Positions 45,810 through 57,171 of a stretch of 64,000 nt of DNA are shown piece by piece. Under the pieces are notes generated by a model. It saw only the letters and a program-made list of their open reading frames with translations. It searched no databases and was not told the DNA's origin. The DNA is taken from positions 30,865,444 to 30,929,443 of the forward strand of contig NC_079209.1 of NCBI RefSeq assembly GCF_026745355.1, given 5' to 3'. Within the stretch, counting starts at the first letter, position 1; the number at the start of each line of letters is the position of its first letter. Source of the DNA: Beta vulgaris subsp. vulgaris (Eukaryota > Streptophyta > Magnoliopsida > Caryophyllales > Amaranthaceae). The position numbers and the translations under genes were made by a program.

Positions 45810-46151
45810 TGTATGAGTTACAATTTACAAATTTCTAACTCAATAATTATTAGAATTATATTAAGGAGACACTGAAATGGGTTACAACCCAAGACTATAT
45901 TTCTCGTGTATATATCTTTCAGATATAAAACTTCTCCCACTTATGTCTCTCCTTTCTTTGTTTCTCTCTTATTCTTTCTTTCTTCTACTTTCTTATTTCA
46001 ATGAAGTAACAATTCTACATATATACTTATGATTTACTGAACAAAAAAAGGATTAATCTAACTCTCATTTTAAACCATTATTTAATTTAAACAAAAGTTA
46101 TTAAAAGTAAACTAATTATAGTAATACTAAATTGAAGTTTGATTTTCAACA
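45810..46151 (-). repeat. Copia-3 3' LTR
   Basis: Starts TGTATGAGTTACAATTTAC and ends GATTTTCAACA. Its partner is 50245-50580. Confidence 0.9.
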
Positions 46152-46165
46152 CATCCCCTCAAGCT

Positions 46166-48993
46166 TTAATTGTTATTCCAAGCATTTCCCTTAATTAATC
46201 TTCTGAAAGTATCATGAGACAATGGCTTCGTAAATATATTCGCAATTTGCTCTCTGGTATTACAATACTCGAGGACGATCATGCCTTGCTTTACTTGGTG
46301 TCGAAGAAAATGAAACCTCATATCTATATGCTTGCTTCTTCCATGTTGTACAGGATTTTTAGCAAGTTTTATAGCTGACATGTTATCGACATATATTTTA
46401 ATCGGCCCATCTTGAATATGATCAAGATCCTGCAAGAGATTTCTTAACCATATTGCTTCACATACAGCAGATGAAGCTCCTATGTATTCTGCTTCATAAC
46501 TTGATAATGCTACAACGGGTTGTTTTTTAGAACACCACGTATAAGCAGTTGAACCAAAATAAAATACATATTCTGTTGTGCTTCTCTTCTCATTTTGGTC
46601 TCCAGTCCAATCACTATCAGAATATCCAAACAGTTTTGCTTCATCTGCATAATAATAAATCATTCCAAAATCTAATGTACCTTTAATATACCTCATTATT
46701 CTTTTCGTAGTACACCAATGAGATTCTTTAGGGTTCTCAGTATATCTGCTCACAAGCCCAACTCCATATACAATGTGGGGTCTGGTTATGGTTAAATATC
46801 TTAGACTTCCGACTAACCTCTTGTACAAGGTTGGATCAATCAATTTCCCATCTCCAACCTTTGTAATATTTGTCCCCATTGAAACAGGGGTGCTCATAGG
46901 TTTGCATGAGTTCATTTTTAAATTTCTCAAGAAGTTCTTTTGCATACTTCTTTTGAGAAATAAAAATACAATCTTCACACTGAGTCACTTCAATGCCAAG
47001 AAAGAAATTCATTAGACCACAGTCAGTCATTTCAAATTCCTTGAACATTGTTGCCTTGAATTTATCGAACATATCTTGATTATTTCCCGTGAACAATAGA
47101 TCATCGACATATAAATAAACTATAAGAGCATTATCACCTTTCTTTTTCACATAAAGTGCATGTTCATATGGGCACTTAACAAAACCACTGTAATTTAAAT
47201 ATCCATCAATGCGTGAGTTCCATGCACGAGGAGCTTGCGTTAACCCATAAAGTGCCTTTTTCAAACGATGCACTTTATCTTCTTGCCCCTATAAAACCTT
47301 CTGGTTGTTCTATATAAACTTCTTTCTAAAACTCCATTTAAAAATGCAGACTTAACATCAAGTTGATATATCTTCCATCTGTGATGTCCCGCAAGTGATA
47401 GCATCATTCTCACAATATCTAAATGAGCTACAGGAGCAAATACTTCATCATAATCAACACCATACTTTTGCTTGTATCCTTTTGCTACAAGTTTTGCCTT
47501 GTATTTATCGATGCTTCCATCTGTACCTCTTTTGATCGATCTTGTAAACCCATTTTACACCTATAGCCTTCTGGCCCTTTGGCAGTGTAGCCAGCTCCCA
47601 TGTATCACTTTTCTCTATTAAGTGGATCTCCGCTTTCATAGCAGATATGAATTCTTCATCTCCAACAACTTCTTCAAAATTTATGGGTTCATGGTCTGCA
47701 TATAGACAAAATAAATCAACTTCGTTAACTTCATTTGTCTCTTCGTAGATATCTCTAAGGCTTCTCATTTTCACAGGTTTTCTTGACTATAAGTTGATCC
47801 TCCAGATGTAGTTAAGTTTGGCTCATTGTCTCTTATCTAGGATGAAGGTGTCACGGGTTGATTATTTTTGGAGCTCGTTTGTGTAATCTTATTATTATTG
47901 TATTCTTCAAATAGAACATGTTCCGCTTCTTTTCCTTGATTATTCCATTTCCATGATTCTCCTTCGCTAAATATTACAACTCTACTCTCAATCAATTTTC
48001 CAGTGATTGGGTTGTAGAGTTTGTAAGCTTTGTATTGTCAACTATATCCAATGAAGATACACTTCTCACATCGATCATCTAACTTCTTCCTCCTTACCTC
48101 AAGTATTAGAGCATAAGCAATGCGCCTAAATACTCGCAAATGTTCAATATTAGGCTTCTCACCACTCCATGCTTCTTGTGGAGTCATTTTTCACACTTTT
48201 TGTAGGGCAACGATTTAGAATATAAGTTGCCCATGCAACAACTTCTGCCCATAATTGTTTCAATAATCCTCTCTCTTTCAAGATGCTTCTTGTCATGTCT
48301 AGAATTGTTCGATTCTTTCTTTCCGCAATTTCATTTTGTTGTGGAGTATAGGAGGCAGTAAATTATTATCGAATTCCTGCATTTCTACAAAAATCCTTGA
48401 ACGCATTTGACGTGTATTCACCCCCTCTGTCAGATCTAAGTGTTTTCAACTTACATCCGCTTTCTAACTTTACTCGAGCATTGAATCGCAGGAATGTTTC
48501 AAATGCAGCTGATTTCTCCTTGAACATGTACAACCATATATACTTTCCTATTATAATCATCAATAAAGGTAATAATATAACGATTACCTCCTAACAATTC
48601 TACTTCTAATGGTCCACATATATTTGTATGTACCAAATCTAAGGGTGATTTTGCTCTCCAAGAAAATCCCTTCTAGAACAAAAGTCTAGCTTGCTTCCCA
48701 ATTGTGCAAAACTCACATACCTTTTTTTTTGGGTATTCAATGGTAGGCAATCCATGCACCATGTTCTTTGATTGCAAGAGTTTTAGGCCATTGAAATGAA
48801 AATGCCAAAATGTATATGCCATTTCCATGACTCATTTTCTACAACATCATAAAAGCACTTTTATACCTTGGTGTTAAGTTGCAGCGAAAACATGCATTTT
48901 TCGCCATCTCGATTGAGCAATAAGTCTTCCTCCTTTGTCTTTCAGATGAAGAATATTACCCTCCATACGAACAACATATCCTATATCCAAAAG
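46166..48993 (-). pseudogene. Copia-3 integrase, RT and RNase H, broken
   Basis: RNase H at 46978-46166 is one clean frame with SKKQPVVALSSYEAEYIGAS, YVDNMSAIKLAKNPVQHGRS and KHIDMRFHFLRHQV. RT at 47273-46836 has HRLKKALYGLTQAPRAW and YVDD (47100-47111). A further RT start at 47774-47505 has WELATLPKGQKAIGVKWVYK. Integrase remnants at 48563-48366 include LRSDRGGEYTSNAF. Frame changes occur at about 46970, 47280, 47500 and in much of 47800-48360. RNase H and RT overlap in different frames at 46836-46978, showing a frameshift there. Confidence 0.92.
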
Positions 48994-50223
48994 TTACCCA
49001 ATACTAAGGATGTTACTTTTCATATTAGGCATATAATAAACATTAGAAATGAATTCTTCATTTCCATTTTTAAAAAATATTCGTATTTTCCCTTTACCTT
49101 CAACTTGTAGTTTGGATGAATCTCCCAAACTTACATTAGCTTTAATCTTTTCATCAAAGTTAATAAAAAATTCTCTTCTACTACACATGTGGTTACTCGC
49201 ACCAGAATCGAAAAACCACATGTTTTGTTGATTACTAGCTTCTTCATGCGCTAGCAACAATGTAGGACTTTCCTCATTGTTTTTTGACGATTTAGCAAAA
49301 TTCAAATGATTTCCCTGATCTTTTTGTTTGTTCCAACACTCAGATGCATAATGTCCATATTTTTGACAATTATAGCATTGAATGTCCTTTGTTTTACCAC
49401 ATTCATTGAAACTTCTTCCTCCTCTGTTTGACCCTCTTCCACGGCCAAAGCGTTTCTCATTATTTTGGTCATGAGGTTGGTATTTATCACGACCTCTACC
49501 ACCTCGTCCTCGAAAACCGCGTCGTTGATTTCTACCTCTTTGTTCATTAAATGTCAACTTTGATTCAATTGCTTGCTCGATTAAATCTCGTCCATCATTC
49601 TTCAGAATTCTTTATTCATGCACTTGAAGTGATCGCATAAGCTCATCTACAAACAATGTTTTAATGTCTTTTTATTCTTCTATTGCTGGCAATATATGAT
49701 TTTATTACAAGGACGTAATATTTTCTCGACAATCTTAACGTCTTCAATCTTTTCTCCATTCAACTTTTGTTGATTAACATTTGTAAGTAGACGAGAAAAA
49801 TAATCTGAAATCGACTCATTATCTGTCATCTTTATTTCTTAGAATTCACCTCATAACGCTTGCAGGCGAATTTTTCCGAACTTTCTCGACTTCTTTGAAT
49901 ATTTTGGTCAAATTATCCCAAACTTATTTACTAGTGGTAGCATTTGAAATCTTGACAAATGTCTTTCGATCTAATCCTGCATATATCAAAATCAATGCCT
50001 TTTGATCTTTCTTCCTAATTTCCTTTAACTCGTCCTTCTGTGCTTGTGTATATGAGGCTTTTACCTCATCAGACGATTTTCTGAAACCATCACTAACAGC
50101 ATCCCACAATCTTGGGAACCAAGTAGTGCTTTCATTTTAATGCACCAATCTTCATATTGGTCTTTGGATAATTGGGATACTGGTGGTTAAACAAAGTTGG
50201 TAGACAATTTGAAATACTTAAAA
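48994..50223 (-). pseudogene. Copia-3 gag and protease, broken
   Basis: The gag start region near 50220 reads SKDQYEDWCIKMKALLGSQD after frame shifts, then WDAVSDGFRKSSDEVKASYT (50109-49924). Downstream, 49557-48994 carries RGRNQRRGFRGRGGRGRDK, the CCHC knuckle CYNCQKYGHYASEC at 49336-49377 and protease MWFFDSGASNHMC (DSG at 49201-49209). It closes with LGDSSKLQVEGKGKI and YMPNMKSNILSIG. Stops and frame changes lie in 49560-49920. Confidence 0.92.
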
Positions 50224-50231
50224 TAACATGG

Positions 50232-50243
50232 TTCTGGTACCTA
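50232..50243 (-). promoter_or_regulatory. Copia-3 primer-binding site, degenerate
   Basis: Minus strand reads TAGGTACCAGAA just inside the LTR, an eroded version of the tRNA-Met site. Confidence 0.45.
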
Positions 50244-50244
50244 A

Positions 50245-50580
50245 TGTAGGAGTTACAATTTACAAATTGCTAAATCAAATAATTATAAGAATTGTATTAA
50301 GGAGACTCTGAAATGGGTTACAACCCAAGAATATATTTCTCTTGTATATATATTTCAAATATAAAACTTCTCCCACTTATGTCTATCCTTTCTTTGTTTC
50401 TCTCTTATTCTTTCTTTTCTTTTACTTTCTTATTTCAATGAAATAACAATTCTACATATATATAACTTCTGATTTACTAAACAAATAAAGGATTAAACTA
50501 ATTTTCTTATATAATTTAAACAAAAGTTATTAAAAGTAAACTAATTATAGTAATCCTAAATTGAAGTTTGATTTTCAACA
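50245..50580 (-). repeat. Copia-3 5' LTR
   Basis: Starts TGTAGGAGTTACAATTTAC and ends GATTTTCAACA. Confidence 0.9.
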
Positions 50581-50639
50581 AGGCTTCTATTAAGAGTGTG
50601 ATGTTAGCATGAAGCAGCACCATTCTCCCAAGATTTGTA

Positions 50640-52020
50640 ACAAGAAACCCGGGGGAAAATTTATGGCCGTTCACCATTTGCCGAGTCAACGTTTGACCCT
50701 GAACAAAAATATGATGTTCTTATAGTGAGCTGGTTGTCAGTTGCTTAATCTCAAGAAGGTTGCCATGTGTTAGGCGGAAGACTACCCAATTGTGAGTCCT
50801 CCAATGCCCGAAAGGGTGGTGGCTACAAATATTGGGATACGATCACAATCTAGTCCGTCCAATTTGTTGAGATAAACTAACCAATCTGTGAGCCATTGTC
50901 AGAAAGGAATATGTCCATTTTGCTGAGAGTTGATGGTCAAGTCACTCCTGATCTAGGCTCCTATGGCCAGTGAACATATTTTGAATACGTGTTGTGTATC
51001 CTCAGTCACCACCTTATAGATTGGGCATATCACATCCTAGCCAATATCTCGTCGAAGAAGATTGGCTTTTGTGGCTATAGTATTATTCCATATTTTCTAA
51101 AGGAATAATTTCCATTTTGGCATGATGTTCTGACTCCAAATGATACAAAATATTTTCATAATAGGAAGAGTAGTCACGCTACAAATTTCATTTTCCTAGT
51201 GCATTAAAAGGAAAGCATATTCGAATTCAGTGGAGTCCTCACCCGATGTCGTGGATTTCCATTATTACAAATCTTTCACATAACTGCTACTTTAGAGCTC
51301 CATACTCTTAATTCTGAGAGCCGGAGCACGAGTGAATAGGTAATGTATTTTGGAAACGTTCCATTGTTGATCCGGAAGAATAAGCTCTTGGACTTTGTTG
51401 TTCCCAATCTCTCGTTTTGGGATGCGGTCCCTAAAAATTGCCTCTTTTAAACCTTTGAGGCTCCAAGATATATTTGATTTTATTTGGCGAAGGCGTGTTC
51501 TCGAAGAATGTTTATAACTCATGATCTACCCGAGAAGAAGTTGACGATGTTCATGAATCCTCCAGACTTTTTTCATTAGGAGAGCCTGATTGAAGAGTGC
51601 TATAAACTGGAGACCCAACCCACCCAAACCTTTTGGTTGCTGCACTTTCTGTTGTTTACACAAATGAAGACCTTTATTAACCTCTGTTGACCAAAAGAAT
51701 CGGGTATTCATAGAGTCTATATTGTTGCTGATCCTAGCTGGCTGCTTAAAAATAAATAGGACATGATTAAGGGAGGCAACCAGAATAGAGTTAATGATGA
51801 TGAGCTTGCTAGATTGACCCAATTTTGAATTATTCTACGATGCTATCTTAGAAGAAATCATATTCAGAAGATATAATGCTTTGCTTTTGTATCTAGGATA
51901 TCAACAGGAGCTCCCAGATAAGAGCCCATGTTCGGCTTGGAATCCATTGTCAAAAGCTTCTTGAATGCATCCTGAAGATTCTCAACGCATATGGGTTTCC
52001 ACCGCAATAGATCCAGCTGG
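50640..52020 (-). pseudogene. LINE fragment in unit A (RT end, zf-RVT)
   Basis: Reading leftward: DLLRWKPICVENLQDAFKK and GSYLGAPVDIL (about 51900-52020), KLIIINSILVASLNHVLFIF and QQPKGLGGLGLQFIALFNQA (51822-51526), then IPKREIGNNKVQELILPDQQ and WNVSKIHYLF (51522-51292), followed by zf-RVT remnants (CPIYKVVTEDTQHVF, about 51000). Same family as the LINE at 23135. Stops throughout. Confidence 0.8.
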
Positions 52021-52023
52021 TTC

Positions 52024-52552
52024 ATCAGTGTATCTCTACAGTATCTTTTAAATTTTGATCAACGGTTCTGTTATCCAACCCTTTACTCCGGAATGCGGTT
52101 TACGACATGGGACACTATGTCCCCACACCTGTTCTTATTTAGTATGGACATCCTATCGAGAATGAATTAAATGTTTACTGATGTTAAACAATTTAAAGGT
52201 TTTCCAGTAAGTAAGGGGGCAATCAGTGTCGCATCTCTTCTTTGCAGACGATGCCCTCTTATTCTTTGCGATCAATACTACTGCATGTGAGACGGTCGAT
52301 TCAGTCATCAAATACATTATGCGCCATTTTGGGCCAAATGTTGATTTTACACAAGTCCTTTGTTAAATTTATCCCCCAATATTTATTTTAGTGAATAAAG
52401 TTGTTTGGTTTATCTAATCCAACTTTGCTTATGTCAGGCATGGGGTATATTCATATTGGTGCACGCACCATCACTACAAACAAGCGATTTCAGGAATTTA
52501 GTTGGGATATTATCCTAAGTTTTGCAAGTAATATGGTATTTGGTAGCTTGCA
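52024..52552 (+). pseudogene. Inverted LINE fragment in unit A (RT centre)
   Basis: Plus strand carries the preceding part of the same RT: CISTVS, INGS-like, PFTPECGLRHG, then MDILSR, and ADDALLFF-like sequence in broken frames near 52245-52270, followed by HIGARTITTNKRFQEFSWDI. In a normal LINE this part precedes the segment found on the minus strand at left, so the two halves are head-to-head. Confidence 0.75.
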
Positions 52553-53756
52553 CTAGTGGAGAAAAAATGCAAGGGCTACGGTGCAAGGGTTGCGTTTTTT
52601 GAAAATCACAGCCCTTAATAGTGAAGGGTTGTGGATAGCCTAAAAACTGAATCCCTTTAAGGGGGCGTTTGGTTCACATAGTGGTATGGGTTTGGAATCA
52701 GGAATGAAATCAAGGTGGTAGGTTTGGAACTTGATACCTAATACCATGTGTTTGGCTTTATTTGGGAATGGAATTTTTTCTTCTATTTAATACCTAGAGG
52801 TATTGGTATGAGTCAAACCCACCTCCCCCCTTGGGTGTCTAAACCCCATACCATATGGGTTTGAAGTATGGGTTTTAAATCTATAAAATTATTAAACAAA
52901 CACTAGGTATGGGTTTTGCTCATTCTAAACCCATACCTCATACCAAAATCATATGAACCAAACACTCCCTAAGTGAAGGGTTGTGATTAGCCCAAAAACG
53001 CAGCCTTTCGTATTTACAAAGGGCTACATTCTTGGGCTAACCACAACCCTTAGGCCTTTAAAAAAATCCTTTTACCCTAAACTCGCTTCCTTTCCCCTCG
53101 TATACCCCGCATATCCAAAGTGATGCCTCGTATTCTCTTTCTCGCCTCCCATCTCCTCTCTTTCGCCCCCTCATTTCTCCATCTCTACTCGTATCATCCC
53201 GCACCATCGGAGTCCTCGTATTGGAATTATATTAAGCATGTTCTGAGTGAGTGATTCTCCAAAACCAAAGTAGAAGAAAGAGGAAATTCGAGAGAAGAAT
53301 GAAGAGAAAGATGAAACCCAGAAACAGAAAAGAAAAACGAAAAATGTTATCATTACTCGCACAATGCTCTTCTCTGTCTCAGTTAACGTTCGCCGGAGCC
53401 TCGCACTTCACTGTCGCCGCTGTCATCTCCTCCACTGGCCGCTACTATTGGAGGCATTTTTGTGCAGGTAGATCTTAACTTGATTTTATGGGTTTTTTTT
53501 CGTTTTTAATTATGGGTTTTAGTTGAAGATTTTGATACTCCTTTTGTGGGTGGGGGGAAATTTGTTCTGCAAGTGTATAATATAATAGATTTTGAAGGAA
53601 AGAAGTCGGTTGTGATATTTGTAACTGGCGGAGCCTGAGTTATCGGGTGAATAAACTATCAAGGAATCACTTTGAGCTAGAAGAATTCTATGTATGTTGC
53701 AAGCTCCATTGATGACATAGTTTTTTAATATGCCAAACAAACTATTTTGTTCCTAA
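52553..53756 (+). mobile_element. CACTA-like 5' end fragment in unit A
   Basis: Starts CACTAGTGGAGAAAAAATGC and is followed by direct and inverted GGGTTGCGTTTTT / AACGCAGCCCTT repeats (52570-53060), as in CACTA sub-terminal regions. Downstream (about 53250-53480) a short frame with LSQLTFAGASHFTVAAVISS ends at a possible splice donor (GCAGGTAGATC). No transposase and no opposite terminus were found; the fragment seems truncated at the unit end. Confidence 0.5.
52661..52969. mobile_element. Tourist-like MITE, 309 bp, only in unit A
   Basis: Ends are GGGGGCGTTTGGTTCA and inverted TGAACCAAACACTCCC, with TAA duplicated at 52658-52660 and 52970-52972. Extended inverted similarity (GGTATGGGTTT / AAACCCATACC) makes it foldable. 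Units B and C lack it: unit C reads CCCTTTAAGTGAAGGG across the empty site. TAA duplication and the GTTTGGTT end point to the PIF/Harbinger-Tourist group. Confidence 0.88.
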
Positions 53757-53789
53757 GAGTGTGTTGTTAGCATGAAGCAACACCACTTC

Positions 53790-55390
53790 TCCCTTTCCTT
53801 GGTTTGAAGGAGCTTGGGAAATGATCCGTGCTGCACAATCTTTGTTAGAAGTTTTACTCCGCGAACCATCTATTTGTATTATAATCTTAGCCGCATGTCG
53901 GTGATTCCCAATATTTACAACTACGAACCCGGGCGAAATTTGTGGTCGTCCACCGTTCGCCGAGTCAACGTTTGACCCTTAACAAAAATATGATGTTCTT
54001 ATAGTGAGGTGGTTTCCTGATACTTAATCTCAAGAAGGTTCCCATGTGTTTGGCAGAAGACTACCTAATTGTGCATCCTCCAGATGCCCGAAAGGGTGGC
54101 TACAAATATTGGGATATGATCACTATCTAGTCCGTCTAATTTGTTGAGATAAACTAACCAATCTGTGAGCCATTGTCGAAAAGGTATATGGCCATTTGCT
54201 GAGAGTTGATGGTCAAGTCACTGGTGATCCAGGCTCCTATGGCCAATGGACATATTTTGAATAAATGTTGTGTATCCTCAGTCGCCACTTTATAGATTGG
54301 GCATATCGCATCCTGGCCAATATCTTGTCAAAGAAGATAGGCCTTTGTGGCTATAGTATTATTCCATAATTTCCAAAGCAATAATTTCCATTTTGGCATG
54401 ATGTTCTGACTCCAAATGATACCAAATATTTTCATATTAGGAAGAGCAATCACGCTACAAATTTCCTTTTGTTGGTGCATTAAAAGGAAAGCATATCCGG
54501 ATTTAGTGGAGTACTCACCGGATGTCGTGGATTTCCAGTATTGCAAATCTTTCACAGAACTGCTACTCTAGAGCTCCATACTCTTAATGCTGGGAGCCGA
54601 AGCATGAGTGAACTAGGTAATGTATTTTGGAAATGTTCCATTTTTTATCCGGAAGAATAAGCTCTTGGACTTTGTTGTTCCCAATCTCTGGTTTTGGGAT
54701 GCGGTCCCTATAAACTAGCGGTTCACCACTAACCCATTTCATATTCGTTATTGTAATAAGATGTCCATTTCCTATCTTCCAAGCACAATTCTAATCAAGG
54801 AGCTTTTCTGCCTCTTTTAAACATTTGAGGCTCCAAGATATATTTAATTTCATTTGGCGAAGGGGCAGTCTCGAAGAATGTTTATAACTCATTATCTGCC
54901 CGAGAATAAGCTGAGGATGTTCATGAATCCTCCAGAATTTTTTCATCAGGAGAGCCTGATTGAAGAGTGCTATATTCCGGACACCCAACCCACCTAAATA
55001 TTTTGGCTGCTGCACTTTCTGTCATTTACACAAATAAAGACCTTTATTAACCTCTTTTGACCAAAAGAATCGGGTAATCATAGAGTCTATTTTGTTGTTG
55101 ATCATAGCTGGCAGATTCAAAAATAGGACATGATTAAGGGAGGAAACCAAAATAGAGCTAATGATGATGAGCTTACTAGATTAACCCAATTTACAATTAT
55201 TCCATGATGTGATTGTAGAAGAATCATAATTGGTAGATAGGTGAAATGCTTTGCTTTTGTATCTAGGATATCAATAGGAGCTCCCAGATAAGAGCCTATG
55301 TTCGGCTTGGAATCCATTCTCAAAAGCTGCTTGAATGCATCCTGAAGATTCTCAACGCATATGGGTTTCCACCGCAGTAGATCCAGCCGG
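53790..55390 (-). pseudogene. LINE fragment in unit B (RT end, zf-RVT)
   Basis: 54555-54328 reads SGEYSTKSGYAFLLMHQQ, NIMPKWKLLLWKLWNNTIAT. 55015-54791 reads LGGLGVRNIALFNQALLMKK. 55449-55117 includes DLLRWKPICVENLQDAFKQL and GSYLGAPIDILDTKAKHFTY. Better preserved than unit A and includes about 80 bp (about 54700-54800) absent from A. Confidence 0.82.
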
Positions 55391-55394
55391 TTTA

Positions 55395-55915
55395 CCAGTG
55401 TATGTCTACAGTATCTATCAAAATTTTGATCAACGGTTCTGCTACCCAACCGTTTACTCCGATATGCGGTTTACGATAGGGGGACACTATGTCCCCACAC
55501 ATGTTCTTATTTAGTATGGACATCCTATCGAGAATGAATTCAATTTTTACTAATGTTAAACAATTGAAAGGTTTTCCAGTAATTAGGGGGCAATTTGCAG
55601 ACGACGCCCTCTTATTCTTTGAGATCAAAACTACTGCGTGTCAGACGGTCGATTTAGTCATCAATAGATTATGCGACATTTTGGGCCAAATGTTGAGTTA
55701 CACAAGTCCTTTGTTAAATTTATCCCCAATATTTCTTTCAGTGAATAAAGTTGTTTGGTTTGTCTAAGCCAACATTCAACTTTGATTATGTCGGGCATGG
55801 GGTATATTCATATTGGTGCATGCACCATCACTTGGAACAAGCAATTTTAGGAATTTAGTTGGGATATTGTCCTAAGTTTTGCAAGTAATATGGTATTTGG
55901 TAGCTCACACAAGTT
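55395..55915 (+). pseudogene. Inverted LINE fragment in unit B (RT centre)
   Basis: Plus strand reads MSPHMFLFSMDILSRM (55489) and GQFADDALLFFEIKTTACQT, with the RT catalytic FADD at about 55597-55608. It is head-to-head with the minus-strand part; the inversion point is at about 55390, at the same place as in unit A. Confidence 0.82.
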
Positions 55916-56825
55916 GAAAAAACCGCAAGAGCTACGGTGCAAGGGTTGTATTTTTTGAAAAACGCATCCGTTAAAAGTGAAGGGTTGTGGTTAGCCTAAA
56001 AACCGAAGCGTTTTAACTGAAGGGCAAAGGGATCCGGTTAGCCTAAAAACGCAGGCCTTCGTCTATACAAAGGGTTGCGTTTTTGGGCTAATCGCAGCCC
56101 TTAAGCCTTTTAAAAATCTTTGTACCCTAAACTCACTTACTTTTCCCTCATATTACCCGCGTATCCAAAGTGATGCCTCGTATTCTCTCTCTTGCCTCCC
56201 ATCTCCTCTCTTTCACCCCTTTATCTCTCCCTCTCTCCTCGTATCATCCTGCACCACCGGAGTCCTCGTATTGGAATTGTATTAAGCATGTTCTGAGTGA
56301 GTGATTCTCTAAAACCAAAGCAGAATAAAGAGGAAATTCAAGAGAAGAATGAAGAGAAAGATGAAATCCAGAAATAGAAAAGAAAAACGAAAAGTGTTCA
56401 TCATTACTCGCACAATTCTCTTCTCTCTCTCAGTTAACATTCTTCGGAGCCTCGCACTTCACTGTCGCCGCTATCATCTCCTCTAATGGACGCTACTATT
56501 GGAGGTATATTTGTGCAGGTAGATTTTAATTTGATTTTATGGGTTTTTTTTCGTTTTTGATTATGGGTTTTAGTTGAAGATTTTGACACTTCTTTTGTGG
56601 GTGGGGGAAAATTGTTCTGCAAGTGTATAATATAATAGATTTTGAAGGAAAGAAGTCGGTTGTGATATTTATAACTGGCGGAGCCTGGGTTATCGGGTGA
56701 ATAAACTGTCAAGGAATCACTTTGAGCTAGTAAATTAGGATAGAAGGATTCTATGTATGCATTAATGCAAGATCCTTTAATGACATAGTTTTTTAACATG
56801 CCAACAAAAACTATGTAGTTCCTAA

Positions 56826-57171
56826 CATGACTTAGGATGCGTTGCAAATTGAGGTAGCTTCTTACTTTACTAGTCAGCATATCCATAAGAGATTGGACCA
56901 ACTGAAATTTTTCAATGATTCCTATACCTTAAATTTGTTGAAAGATAAGAAAATGTTTACCCCTAATGTTATTCGTATCTTTAGTGAAAAAAAACTGTGG
57001 GAATTTGCGATTTGAAATACCAAAAACAATCCCTTAATGTGTCCCTTTAGCAGAAAATATTGAATGTTGGCAATGGTAATGAGCATATATGTTATTGTTT
57101 GATTGTTATTGTTATTGTTACTGTGTTGTCTTCCTGTCATGCTTTTTCTCCTTCCCCTCTAAGCATATATG
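56826..57171. other. Spacer between unit B and partial unit C
   Basis: About 345 bp not present at the A/B border. A short plus-strand reading (LLKDKKMFTPNVIRIFSEKK) is not recognised. Contains TTATTGTTATTG repeats near 57100. Confidence 0.4.

Larger units (their letters stand above)
45810..50580 (-). mobile_element. Ty1/copia element 3, 4771 bp, inactivated
   Basis: LTRs 45810-46151 (342 bp) and 50245-50580 (336 bp) run from TGTAnGAGTTACAATT to TTTTCAACA. The flanking 5-mers GGGCT (45805-45809) and AGGCT (50581-50585) match at four of five bases. Minus-strand polypurine tract (GCTTGAGGGGATG) is at 46152-46164. Coding reads leftward gag to RNase H. The LTRs are visibly more diverged than those of copia-1 and copia-2, so this is an older insertion. 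Confidence 0.93.
50594..53756. repeat. Tandem unit A, 3.16 kb
   Basis: From GAGTGTGATGTTAGCATGAAG to AAACTATTTTGTTCCTAA. The next unit begins immediately at 53757 with GAGTGTGTTGTTAGCATGAAG. Order within the unit: LINE segment read on minus, LINE segment read on plus, CACTA-like terminus with GGGTTGCG repeats, and a CT-rich/short-frame region. Unit A alone has an extra 309-bp MITE. Point differences from unit B are frequent, so the duplication is not recent. Confidence 0.88.
53757..56825. repeat. Tandem unit B, 3.07 kb
   Basis: Same order as unit A without the MITE. It starts GAGTGTGTTGTTAGCATGAAG and ends ACTATGTAGTTCCTAA. Confidence 0.88.
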
